A DNA stretch of 64,000 nucleotides from Tridacna crocea (Eukaryota; Mollusca; Bivalvia; Cardiida; Cardiidae): NCBI GenBank assembly GCA_943736015.1, contig OX031069.1:39962728-40026727 (forward strand), written 5' to 3'. Every line of letters begins with the position of its first letter. Positions within the stretch are counted from its first letter, which is position 1. Positions 54,117 through 64,000 of the stretch are shown in pieces. The notes below the pieces were generated by a model. It saw only the letters and a list, made by a program, of their open reading frames with translations, was not told where the DNA came from and ran no database searches. The position numbers and the translations under genes were made by a program.

Positions 54117-54615
54117 GTTGAAATGAACGATTATTTTTACAACTCATAGATATAAACATTTTTTGTCTGTCATGCTAATTCCGGACATCGCAGTAGGAAC
54201 GTCGTAGGAGCGCAGTACAGACGCAGCGGATACGCATAGAACGTGGTATAGTCGCCGTGCAAGCGCCACTGCCTACCATGGCGTTCTTCACTGCGCTCAC
54301 ACCGCGCTGCAGCGGCGCTCCTGCGGCGTTGTAGGAGACCTCATGGCGCTGCTAAGGTGACCTCACGACGTTCCTACTGCGCACTTATCACACTGCGCTC
54401 CCACGGCGACTGTTTTGTGAATTTGGGAGCGCCGTGGGATCGCCACCCTAGTGTGACAGGGGTTTTAAGATCAGACCACACAGAACGTTCAGTCTGATCT
54501 TAGATCTTCACTGTGCGATAAAAAAAAAATTTATTCCCCAAAACATCACTTTGAAATAGCAATATTTGGGTTTTTACCATCAAATTGAAAATTTCATTTT
54601 AGTTATTTAGTAGGA

Positions 54616-55239
54616 TAAAGAACCATTACTGTAACTTTTTTTTTTCGAATGCAATGATGAATAGAAAATGCAGATTTATAAACATTTTAAAAATCACAGA
54701 GAAATCTAGGTCAGCAGCGATTTACAAATGGGGCGTATGACTACATACATGTAGTTTGACCAAATATGTATACAGGACAATTTGCATATATCTTAATGTG
54801 TGTATGATACAAAAATGGCAATGGCTGTGCTACACAGGAACCAAGGGTAGTTATGTGATAACCATTTCTATTGCAAGTGCGTGCAGTGACTCAATACCTT
54901 CGCTTTGTGTATCGATTACCCACTGCTTTTTATGCCTTGGTTTGAGCTTAATTGCATTTAGTTGTGTCACGCGATGTCTTGTTGCAGAGATTTTTTTTTT
55001 GTGCTGACTGATGCCTGAAGCTTTTGACAGATTAACTGACAATCCCCGACTTCTAACGTTCTTGAAATGGGAAATTTCTATCTAAAGCACTGTGGTGAAA
55101 GAAGAAAATGTTGGTACCTAGGATTTTATCCTTCCCCAACAAAAAAAGTTGAATCTTTTCATAGATTTCTCAATTTTTTACTCTTTTGATTTGTCATCTG
55201 TAATTGTGTCGACTTTACCAAATGACAGAATATTGCTCT
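54616..55239. other. Non-coding stretch
   Basis: A decayed F1 hairpin lies at about 55085-55140. An 83-codon ORF at 54756 (plus) is unconvincing. Confidence 0.4.
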
Positions 55240-55445
55240 GGCTCCGTATTCACCAACCATTCTAAAGAATATTCTTAGTCTTATTCTCCAACAAATTTTT
55301 CTAAATTTGTAAGTAACACAACTTCTGATAGACTAAACCGAATGGTTTAGCCAATCAGAAGTTGTGTTAACTTATAAATGTAGAAAATTCTGGAGAATAA
55401 GACAAAGAACATTCATAAGAATGGTTGGTGAATACAGGCCCTGGT
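55240..55445. mobile_element. F6 hairpin element, full length
   Basis: The ends CCGTATTCACCAACCATTC and GAATGGTTGGTGAATAC are perfect inverted copies. The centre is TGGTTTAGCCAATCAGAAGT. It is the best copy in the window. Confidence 0.85.
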
Positions 55446-55689
55446 CAGATTGACAGCTATCAGAGACAACAAATCTAATACATCTAAAAGCATGGAATTT
55501 GTCTTTTATAGAGTAGAAAACATAGTAGGGAAAAAAGAAAATGCTGGTTACCACCATTTTCTCCGTTTCCTACAAAACCACTGTAAAAACAGTTTCCCTT
55601 TCGAGAGCCATTATACATGACAACACTATCAACACAACATCGAAAATGGCGGCGTCGATCAACCTGTCTGCTCTCTGCAAGACACAAAA
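55446..55689. repeat. Partial F1 and reverse R8 fragment
   Basis: An F1 hairpin with mismatches lies at about 55525-55575. R8 in reverse is at 55590-55670 (ATCGAAAATGGCGGCGTCG). Confidence 0.65.
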
Positions 55690-55800
55690 GATTTATGCTC
55701 TGTGAAAAGGGAGCTCAATACATTATCTGGAAGTATCGACACAGGTCCTACCCATGCTGATCTGGTTCGAAACTTTTTGCTACCGATTTATTTTCCGCAT
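55690..55800. mobile_element. F5 element, truncated
   Basis: The left end is ATGCTCTGTGAAAAGGGAGC. A decayed hairpin is at about 55733-55780 (GTATCGACACAGGTC). Confidence 0.6.
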
Positions 55801-55849
55801 AAACAATAACCGGTCCGTATCATGGTTTGCGTCTGTTGTTAGACGAAAT

Positions 55850-56080
55850 GGATTGCAACACGCGGAAAGGAGCATTCGGACATTAGGGTAAATTGTCGTC
55901 TCGGATCAGCCTGTGCATGTCACACAGGCTAATCCGAGACGGCACTTTACGAATACATTAGATCTTGTGCTACCGTAGTCTAGCACAAAACAGAAAAAAA
56001 TTCATAAAAACGGAAAGTGCCACCTCGGATTAGCCTGCGCGGACTTTACGCAAAATGCCCCTTTTTGCGTGTTGCAGGCC
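55850..56080. mobile_element. F2 element, complete, AAAT target duplication
   Basis: The ends are GGATTGCAACACGCGG and TGCGTGTTGCAGGCC. AAAT is at 55846-55849 and 56081-56084. The second hairpin has lost one arm. Because AAAT differs from the ATAT of other copies, the repeat is a true duplication and not part of the element. Confidence 0.9.
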
Positions 56081-56084
56081 AAAT

Positions 56085-56427
56085 GGACTTTATCGATACA
56101 TGTCAAAATTATTTGCTTGGGATATTGCATCGTGTAGATGCTTAAAACCCCCTGTTGTCACAGCATGGCTCAAATGCAAGGTGAAGGCCATTAACAGTGG
56201 AAAAGCTGACGATCTATTTAGTTGGAGAGAGATGCACACCGAAACAAGATTGCAAAAGGAACACAATCAATGGTCAAAACGCTGTTAGTTTTCTTTTTGC
56301 ACTATAAGATTTTATCTGAAGAGTTGTTAAAAAGGTATCTCTAGAAACGAAGGCACTGCCTGTTTTATGTGATTTCCTTTTCTACCAGGCTTTTTGACAG
56401 AATGAATATGTTAAAGAACTTGCGCTT
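56085..56427. other. Non-coding stretch
   Basis: Nothing was recognised. A 77-codon plus-strand ORF begins inside F2. Confidence 0.4.
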
Positions 56428-56504
56428 TGTCGGTTTACTTCCAAAACCTCGTAACTACAACTTGAAACAAGCTGTAGTTATGAGGTTTTGGAGGTAAATC
56501 GACG
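56428..56504. mobile_element. F4, 77-bp hairpin element
   Basis: It runs TGTCGGTTTACTTCC to GGAGGTAAATCGACG, exactly 77 bp. The flanking tetranucleotides are GCTT and ACTT. Confidence 0.8.
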
Positions 56505-57324
56505 ACTTGGTATTTGACGCATGCATTGATCACGCGACAAATACAAAAAGCCCGTAATGGAGGCGCACGCTGCTTTTAAATTTGAATCGGATGCGCCCCT
56601 TCAGTTATGGTGCCATTAATTTGGAGAAAAAATGTATTCTTTTCATTTTTGTCGTTTGTTTTTTTCATGATATAAACCACTTGAAGAAAAATGTCAAGAA
56701 TCATTAGGGAAACATTGTGAAACAGCTTCCGGTCTCTGTAATACATACACCGAAATGAACTTCTAAACGGCCACTTTTGTTTCTTCTATAAATTGGAGCA
56801 AGTATAAAAAATGTTAATAAAAACAAATTGTGATGTATATCTGGACGTCAACCATAATATTGTGGTGAAAAGATTCCCGATTTTGCCAACAGAAGAACTC
56901 CCTTTTTCTAAAAAAGGAAAACTAATTGCTTGCGCATGCGTGGTATCTACCAGCCAAAACAGTTTGAAAAAGAGAAGCATAAAATACTTAACTTCTGTAA
57001 GCAATAAGAAAAAAACATGAAAATAATTCTCTGTGAAAGAAATGTTATCCGAAAAAACAAGCGTAAAGTTGTCAAAAATTGATATTTCAATTTACAATGT
57101 TGAGTGAATGGGCGAAGACTAAGTTTCTTCCACGATAAAATTTAATGAATTCTCTTCAGAATGTGGCTCAGGTATGTTTTCAGACCGCACAATTATTCTG
57201 CAGAAAATGAAACCAAATAACCCGTCCCTTTTATAGGCAGCGGACGCGAAAAAACGTCAATGGGAAATTGCAGCTTAAAAGTGGCCTTTTAGAAGTTCGT
57301 TTCAGTGTATACATTATAAGTTGT
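56505..57324. other. Non-coding stretch
   Basis: ORFs of about 70 codons overlap on both strands at 56786-57020 but look random. No repeat was recognised. Confidence 0.4.
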
Positions 57325-57770
57325 ACGGTCAGGTAGCAGGGGACTTGAAAACTTGTTCACGGCTGTGGTTAATCGAGTCGCCCCGACCGAAGGCAAGTTT
57401 CCAATGCCCCTGCCACCAGACTTTACAACGAATTAATTATACTGCAAAGTTTTACCATTCCAACATTTGTTAAGTGAATTTTACCTGTTTTTTTTTTAGT
57501 TTAAGAAATTTAGCCCGCTGACGAAGTGGAATTTCCCTTCTGACTCCCCCATTTCAATGAAAACTGACGTCACTGAAGCCTTGGTAATACGTGTTAAACG
57601 CATAATCTTTTTGTTGATCTTGATCGACGCCGCCATTTTGGATGTTGTGTTGATAGTGTACTCATGTATACGGGGCTCCAAAAAGGGAAACTGTTTTTTC
57701 GTTGGTTTTGCCAGTGTACATGATAAATAAATTCGGGACATATTATCCAATCAGATTGCGAGGAATTTCT
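57325..57770 (+). mobile_element. R7/R8 composite repeat
   Basis: A GTACGGTCAGGTAGCAGGGG and CCCCTGCCACCAGACTTTAC hairpin end is at 57325-57430. Then come AAAACTGACGTCAC and GATCGACGCCGCCATTTTGG, then ATACGGGGCTCC and GGTTTTGCCAGTGTACATGA. It is the reverse of 25930-26420 and shows the longest combined unit. Confidence 0.75.
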
Positions 57771-58475
57771 TTGCAGTATAATAAAATTGTATTCCAATGT
57801 GCTTGCATAAACTAATAACAAGTTAGGTACTGTTAAATACCATCTTCAAGTATCAGCTTTAATTTTAATTTGACTATAAAATCACACGATATCGTTATAT
57901 ATACATTATTACATCGTAATTCTTGAACAAATATATGAGACAGGCTCTGTTAAAAGGGCATTTTTCGCATCTGCAAAAAGTATCGATGAACGTAAGCCTG
58001 CGAAGTACGCGCAGACTGACATTAGTCAACACTTTATGCGTTTGATAAGTTTTCTGTGTCAAAGGAAAATTCTACCGCATGATTTAGTTTTGAGGCATTA
58101 TGGGTCCATACTTTGCGAAGACTTGTATAACGCGTCACGTAGGTACGTATAACCCTTTTTGCGAGAGCACTACTCATACATAAAACAACAATAAAAATGA
58201 AAGACATTAAAGTAAAATACAATATGCCATTTTTAAGCACTTGTCAACAAAGTTAATGCATATTTACTCATTACCCCAAGAGACACACTTTGTAGCCACC
58301 AACTTTGAAAACTTTCCTGTACAGACAGACAGTGGCCATAACATGCAAGTTCAAACCTCCGTTGACTTTTGTGTATTTTCAATTATCTTATTTTTTTAAT
58401 TGATTGTGGCTTGATAATAAAGCCGTAGTTATGAAACTTATATGAACATGAAATAAAATAGTTGTTAGATGATAT
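57771..58475. other. Non-coding stretch with an F5 remnant
   Basis: An F5 copy with left end CTCTGTTAAAAGGGC and a decayed hairpin is at about 57945-58035. Confidence 0.5.
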
Positions 58476-58736
58476 GGAGTGCAACACGCGAAAAGGTGCA
58501 TTCGGACATTTGCGTAAAGTGACGTCCCGAATTAGCCTGCGCAGTCCGCGCAGGCTAATCCGAGACGGCACTTTACGACTACATTAGATTTTGTGCTACA
58601 GTAGACTTGCGTAAAACAGAAAATCACATAAAATCGGAAAGTGTCGTTTCGGATTAGCCTGTGTGGAGTGCATACGCTGATCAGAGACGACACTTTACGC
58701 ACATGTCTGAATGACCCTTTTCGTGTGTTGCACTCC
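58476..58736. mobile_element. F2 element, complete, ATAT target duplication
   Basis: The ends are GGAGTGCAACACGCGAAAAG and CGTGTGTTGCACTCC. ATAT is at 58472-58475 and 58737-58740. Two hairpins lie at 58516-58576 and 58637-58699. Length 261 bp. Confidence 0.9.
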
Positions 58737-58740
58737 ATAT

Positions 58741-60720
58741 GATATGCATGCAACTGTTACAAATATTTATAAGCATTATTTTTGTAAAACGGTGTTGTTA
58801 CATTGACGTGCAAAGCGACCCCGCGTAAATATAGCTCAAAAACAACACCATTTGGCTATGGAGAGGTACAGTCTTGATGACAGTTGACGAAGACCAATGG
58901 CATACTGTTGTAAACAGCTCCAGAAACCCTTCTTTCTAACAATATAGTTGTCCTCGTGATCTATTGTCTATTCTATTGTCCCAAGACCGAATAATAAAAA
59001 GGAGCGTAATTAATTTTCTTGATCATGTAGAATGTTCACAAGTCAACGGGAATGCACAAAATTTAATAAAATTAGAAGGATAAAACGTATTCCTTTCATC
59101 AACATGAATTAACAATAAACAAACGACCAGACAGGAACAACTTCTGGAAAAGGAGAAACTTGCTCGTTGTGAGAAAACATCTTTTTGTTGCAATGTTTTT
59201 CCGACATGTTCTGTGGCAAGACGCTAAAATATGTCTGCAGGAGGTAATGAGCAAAAGTAATGGAATGAATAAAAAATTATTTTAGTCATGCTCTGTGAAA
59301 AAGGGGTCTTATGCATCTACAAAAGGTATCGACTCAGATCAGCCTGCCTAGTACACGTAGGCTTACCTGGGTCAAAAAAATGCATTTGTAAATCTTCTAC
59401 AAGTCAAAGAACCATTTTGCCTCATTTCTCAGTTGGCTTTTAGACAAAATGGGTCCATACTATGCAATGATTAGCCTGGTGTAACACAATTCGAAGATCA
59501 ATTACAAGTATATTCTTTTTTCGCAGAGCACAACTCATCTATAAAAAAAAACAAACGAGTCTGAAAGTACCAGTAGCTCCCCAAACAGATAACATTTTCT
59601 TTGTTATTCTATTTGTAGTAGTAGTACTATGTACAGTGATTGTAATAATGACATGATTCGTGAAAAAATCAACATTGCTTTTTCATACTGATATCCAGTA
59701 ACTGTTTTCCACGAAAATCTGACATGTTTTTCCAACGCTTTATTGTATCTATATTAGCCGTCCTTTAACAGACTGGTGTTCCAGGGTTCATAAGCGACAC
59801 CGCACTAATTGGGATCATACTTGCCACAAGAATCAGTCAATTCTTGCAGATTTTCAGGAAGAATAGAAGTAAAATAGATTGTCAAAGTTTTGATGGGATT
59901 TAAATAAAATCTGAAATATGGTGCACAAAAACAGATGACTCCACTCCACATGAAGGTCAAATTCTTTCAACAGAATAGTCTATTTTACACACTTGTTAGA
60001 TCATTAATTTTCATCTCGTATCTAGAATACTGGACAGAATTTTTTCTGGGTGTTAACATGCCCAAGCAGCACAACTGTCACAATTTAATCCATGGACATA
60101 ATTATGTTTACCGCAAGAAAAGCCTTGTTATAGTGTGCTTGAATGATCGACTTTTGTCTGCATCTGGATAGTGATTTTTGATCGAAATGATGGCCTTTGT
60201 AAATTATGTAAATGAAAATCTTTGAATGTAAAAATCATATAATTTCATGTTGCACATAGTATTACAATCTCAGCCAGCAACACGTTGATATATAATTCTT
60301 TGCTCTTCGTTACAAAGTTTAATCAATTCTTGAATCAATCTTATGACAGAAGATTGTACAATTTTTCAGAAAGCATTAAGAAGCAACGACTATTTTGATG
60401 GTATTTTAGCATAAAGATCCTCGAAATCCGTGTGGTGTGGTATCATTTTTTATCAGTAACTTTAACAGTAACTTTTGTATTACTTTCTCTTCCAACCTAG
60501 TAAGTGCCAAAAAGCAAGGTACTCATTTTATTAACTTACGTCAATACATGTATATTGAATTGGTGCTCTGTAATGCGTTAACTCCCCTGTTTATCTTGTG
60601 CCGTTCTTTCTGTCGGCATTATTTTAGAATATTGTTTTTTTCTTCTTCTTTTAGTGTCTGTCTGTCGTTGTTGTGCTTTTTGTAAACAGGTAAAAATGTG
60701 GTTTTTTTTGCTTGCCAAAT
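58741..60720. other. Non-coding stretch with F1 and F5 remnants
   Basis: A decayed F1 hairpin is at about 59145-59205. An F5 copy with left end CATGCTCTGTGAAAAAGGGG is at 59287-59385. The rest is AT-rich without structure. Confidence 0.45.
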
Positions 60721-60724
60721 AAAA

Positions 60725-60770
60725 TGTGTGTATGTATGTATGTATGTATGTATGTACGTATATATTACTA
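60725..60770. repeat. (GTAT)n microsatellite
   Basis: Seven or so TATG units are followed by TACGTATATAT. Confidence 0.9.
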
Positions 60771-61981
60771 GTAATTAATTCATTGGCATATTTTGAAACT
60801 GTTTCAATAGCGATAACGTACACGTATTTGGTAATTTGTTTATACATGTATATCATTACTCCAGTTCACACATGCATGCGTACGATTCCTAGGTATTGAC
60901 TTATTTCAAAGTTCTCTTTGTAACAAACAATGTTTTACATGTATTAGTGACGAGCTTTTCTCGACTTGATGTTTTCATATAAACACTGTATTAACACTGC
61001 GACTGCATCTCTTTGAGGAGCTATTGGCCCTTAAACCCAGTACCATGCAGATTCTACTTTTCTATATGTCTTCAGTAGATAGATGTCGAAACCACTTAAG
61101 AAAAAAAGGAGCAATTGCCTTTTACAAGCAATTTCGCACCCCTCACTTTTATCTATAGGTCTCATTTCGCACCCCCAGTTTTATCTATAGGTCTCATTAA
61201 TCTTCACTGTAATCCATATTGTGACTTCGGTCTCCTTTAAACGTTTTTCCTCTTTATATAATTAGGCCTAGATGAAGGTTTGCATGGTATTAGGTTAATG
61301 AATGGATAGTTCAACACGAATCAGTCTATCTTCCTTTATCACAGTGAAAGGCCTTGCTGTAGCACCTATCACATCCGTCCTCCAAGTTCACACATTCGGT
61401 CATGCATATCCTATATCCACTAATTGATCACCTTGTCTCCAGACATGTAATGTCTCTTCTATATTATTTCTGCCATAAGCAGTTAACTTACAGCGGTGAC
61501 AAATAGCCTCTCTATTTTGAGACACCTCAAGGCCATTGTCCATTGTAAGGCAAGGTTGGTGTTCGTGGTAAAGTCCTCACACATCCCATGTGAATTAGAT
61601 TCACTAGCTTTCATTTTTTCAGACTTCTCTGAACAAGCTCAAACAAATTTATTGTTTATCGTCACAAAGTTTTAATCTTTGCATTGAACACGTTTAATGG
61701 TTATACAAAAGAATGGCTTTTGTACTCAATCTAAGATTGTTTATCTAATTCAAAGGCCTTTTGATATTTGACAGGTACGGCTGATACCTTTGGCCATTTC
61801 GTCGAGCTTCTTTTAGCAACATAAAGCCATTGCGTGGTTCAACTAGAATGTCGGTATCACCTCTGTGACAAAGACACATTTGAGCTATATGGCGATGTAC
61901 AACTGCACCAATTAAAGCGATTCATATCACAAGAAGAACTTCTGTAAGCATTACGTTAACGTTGTTGTCGTATTGGTTGTT
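60771..61981. other. Region downstream of the myostatin-like stop codon
   Basis: It would contain the 3' untranslated region. AATAAA on the minus strand (TTTATT) occurs near 61648, among other AT-rich candidates, so the polyadenylation site cannot be chosen. A short tandem duplication (TTTATCTATAGGTCTCATT) is at about 61146-61201. No ORF of note. Confidence 0.45.
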
Positions 61982-62365
61982 TCAAGCGCACCCACAACGT
62001 TCAACGATCATTTTATGCATGAGTGTATATAATACTGTATGACTATGATCAAAATAAAGCATTGCAAGAGGGTACATTTTTGACGGGGTACAACACGGCC
62101 CCGTGTTTTCGCCTGCTTGCTGAATCAAATAGGCTTGCGGACTACTGTCTATTTGTCTGTAACGGCACTCGCCCGAACAGTAATTGGCCTTGTAGCCTGT
62201 GGGGGCAATAACCCAGTCCCAACCAAACTGAACAAAGTCCACCCGTAAAGGATAGCGACAACACGATTCTATGCGGCGATCCTCCGAACATATGTTTGGA
62301 AATGATCGTTTGTATCTGTGGTCCCTATCACGATGCTCTACCGTCGTCATTTCCAACATTGGTAT
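61982..62365 (-). CDS. MSTN: Myostatin / GDF8-11-like TGF-beta ligand, last coding exon
   Basis: The acceptor TTTTTATTTGCAG is followed by 127 codons and a TGA at 61982-61984. The exon opens with the end of the propeptide, then the furin-type site HRYKR, and a 107-residue mature domain. It has nine cysteines in TGF-beta order: ICS, SCC, YCSGEC, PCC, RCGC. The motifs CCRYPL, FGWDWVIAP, YKANYCSGEC, GPCCTP and MLYF are those of the myostatin/GDF11 group. The ligand is secreted, cleaved, and acts as a disulphide-linked dimer on activin-type receptors; vertebrate myostatin restrains muscle growth. The frame is intact. Earlier exons (signal peptide, most of the propeptide) must lie beyond 64000. 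Invertebrates usually have one gene equal to both vertebrate GDF8 and GDF11, so the symbol is approximate. Confidence 0.96.
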   Translation of the reverse strand: MPMLEMTTVEHRDRDHRYKRSFPNICSEDRRIESCCRYPLRVDFVQFGWDWVIAPTGYKANYCSGECRYRQIDSSPQAYLIQQAGENTGPCCTPSKMYPLAMLYFDHSHTVLYTLMHKMIVERCGCA

Positions 62366-62610
62366 CTGCAAATAAAAATCAAGCATAAACCAAGCTTGAC
62401 AGAGATTGCAAATAAAATATAGGATAAGTAAGGATTGAAAATAGATCAATGATAAGTAAGGAATAAATCAAGGATAAACAATGCTTGAAAAGTTTAGTCA
62501 AAGATAAACAATGATTTCAAATAAAATTCAAGGATAAGCAAGGATTGCAAAGACTACAATAGGATAAGCAAGGAATGGTGTCTGCAAATAAAATCAAGGA
62601 AAATTAGATA
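62366..62610 (-). repeat. Intronic degenerate repeat that duplicates the myostatin splice acceptor
   Basis: Units of CAAATAAAA, AAGGATAAGCAAGG and similar recur across 245 bp directly upstream of the exon. The acceptor region GGTATCTGCAAATAAAAATC (62361-62380) has a near copy GGTGTCTGCAAATAAAATCA (62577-62596), and partial copies begin at about 62407 and 62514. Confidence 0.75.
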
Positions 62611-63500
62611 TGCTTTGGTGCGTAACCAGTACAGATATAGAGATGATACCCAATATATTCTAAATTTTTCACTCAAACCCAGTAAACCAATAGATCTAGT
62701 AGACAAGATCTCTGCGGTCTGCTCTTTGATCTACATTTTCCGCTATCTAGTTTTCATTTTCTGAAAACGGGCAATTCTTTAATGGAGATTATTTTGTCTC
62801 TGTCTTAATCGAGAAAGCGCGTTTCGTATACTTCATGCTTCGATGGTAAAGTTGTAGCCCAGGTTCTCGGGCTGTCCCCTGGATACAACCAAATTTAGAT
62901 TATAAATAGATACTTTAATGTCAGTGACTATTTTTGAAACTTCGTAGTTACTTTACTCCTTAATTACACTTTTTTTATCATCTTATGCAATGCGCGCTCG
63001 AATTTAAGTATTTCTCAAGAAAAACACGTAAATGCATTTTGCACATTTTTTTCTTTTATTTCTTTTCCGCATCAAACACGAACTCACAATTGAATCAAAT
63101 AAAATATGTAATAAAACTTGTAGGAGAATGCTAACATCAAAACTTTGAAGAATCAGTGTCTCGAAATATGCTAATACTTAAAAAAAAATCAATGATGCAA
63201 TTGGTAATCGTTGGTGACACACAGGTTTCCGTCTTGACTTGAAATTATAGACTATAAAATCATAGATCAATATGAACCCTATAGCACTTACAAGGGATGT
63301 TCTACAAGAATTGTCCAAGTAACTGGCTAACATTACTCATAACTTTTTACATGTAGATATATATCACCTAATCTCTGATTATTTAAGAAGGAAACAATTA
63401 AAATTAACTTGTTGGTGATAACGCATTCGGAAACATTGTCTCCTAAGGCAAACATTTGACACAAAAATTCTTTGGAGCAGCATGCATCTATACATCGAAA
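62611..63500. other. Intron of the myostatin-like gene
   Basis: An F3-like remnant (AGACAAGATCTCTGCGGTCT) is at about 62700-62750. No upstream exon was found. Confidence 0.5.
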
Positions 63501-63908
63501 ATCATCTTTGCAAGCCAAGGCTGACGATTCACTACGCTACTCTACCCTTGGCGGATCGATTTTTACATTACCCCGATACGCCTTTTATTGGATGCAGCAT
63601 ACTCTAGCTGCAACGAATGAAATCGCTCGTAGCATTTCATCTTTGATAAAAATAGAATAAGGTCGCGACCGTTTGAATAGTAGGTAAAAATGGCAACCCA
63701 CGTGGATGTCTGCTTATCGCTTCCTGTTGAATTATTGTATTCATAAGCGGTTTGTAAAACGATATTTCATTGGCTTTCAGAAATATGATGTAAAGGGGGG
63801 TAAAAATCAACATCCAATAGAGGGTGCATCGCAGGAATCTCGAAATCGGGCTCAATCAGCCAAGGTAAGATCCACGTAGTGATCGTAACCTTGGCTCGCC
63901 AAGATGAT
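63501..63908 (+). mobile_element. F9 element, complete, CGAAA target duplication
   Basis: The left end ATCATCTTTGCAAGCCAAGG and right end CCTTGGCTCGCCAAGATGAT are imperfect inverted copies. CGAAA flanks both sides (63496-63500, 63909-63913). Its 408 bp have no ORF. It lies in the myostatin-like intron. Confidence 0.8.
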
Positions 63909-64000
63909 CGAAAATATGTAGTACGAAACAATGCTGCTTCCCAGCCCAGATGTGATGCAATACAATATCGACGTAAATGAGTAACTTGTAGCCGTGATAA

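Larger units (their letters stand above)
53192..54464. mobile_element. PIF/Harbinger element, internally deleted, 1273 bp
   Basis: The terminal inverted repeats AAGACCTGTCACACTA and AACCCCTGTCACACTA match at 14 of 16 bases. TTA duplications flank it (53189-53191, 54465-54467). Both subterminal regions of about 250-270 bp are GC-rich and packed with CGGCGCT / CGGCGAT motifs. The middle holds the starts of two converging genes, both cut at about 53770-53795. Confidence 0.9.
53148..54615. mobile_element. F3 element split by a Harbinger insertion
   Basis: The left part TTAACCCTTTGGCTACTAAG is at 53148-53191, and the rest at 54465-54615 (AAGATCAGACCACACAGAAC onward). Removing 53192-54464 plus one TTA rejoins GATTAAGATCAGAC, the expected F3 sequence. 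Confidence 0.85.

Noticed and set aside
63333-63518. Upstream exon of the myostatin-like gene (61-aa cysteine-bearing ORF)
   Set aside because: It overlaps the end of the F9 element, has no signal peptide and no propeptide similarity.

Overview
This is 64 kb of AT-rich animal nuclear DNA. GT-AG introns, a metazoan growth-factor exon, a galaxin-like gene and a very dense load of small DNA transposons, SINEs and tandem-core repeats all fit a bivalve mollusc. I favour a heterodont bivalve (venerid, myid or dreissenid type) because several hairpin repeats resemble ones I associate with that group. That lower-level placement is recollection, not something shown here. There is no sign of a prokaryote or a virus.

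Only two conserved genes are recognisable, both on the minus strand and both running off the window. At the left edge, three exons (3706-4146, 1748-1872, 506-578) of a galaxin-like, di-cysteine repeat protein can be joined by consensus splice sites with agreeing phases. The gene continues past base 1, and its 5' exons were not found. At the right edge, 61982-62365 is the last coding exon of a myostatin/GDF8-11-type TGF-beta ligand, with a furin site and the complete nine-cysteine mature domain. Its upstream exons lie beyond base 64000. The roughly 57 kb between them contains no gene I can name. Short unidentified ORFs are at 20017-20238, 35719-36141, 44878-45096 and 48140-48715.

Most of the rest is transposon-derived. 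I use working names. F1 is a TTAA-flanked element with a hairpin around AAGGAGAAAATGCTGG; F1b is its variant around GGTGAAATTGCTCG. F2 is an element of about 230-270 bp with two internal hairpins around GTGTCGTCTCGGATTAGCCT and a 4-bp target duplication. F3 has a hairpin around GATCAAGATCAGACTGCA and TTAACCC ends. F4 is a 77-bp hairpin. F5 has a hairpin around CCCAGGTCAGCCTGCG and AAGGGGGCTTAATGCA ends. F6 is a hairpin around TAGCCAATCAGAAGTTGTG. F9 is an element of about 410 bp with ends containing GCGAGCCAAGG. R1, R7/R8 and FC are longer dispersed repeats. Foldback elements with ATGACCCATGGGTCAT palindromes, four kinds of tRNA-derived SINE, three elements with tandem-repeat cores, and several micro- and minisatellites are also present.

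Transposons with coding remnants are an internally deleted PIF/Harbinger element (53192-54464, TTA target duplication, inserted into an F3 copy) and a rearranged mariner (20579-21098) with a transposase N-terminus. A possible 3.5-kb TTA-flanked element (47562-51034) encloses other repeats. Nested insertions (F4 in F1, Harbinger in F3, F2 beside F2) give relative ages and define element ends to the base.
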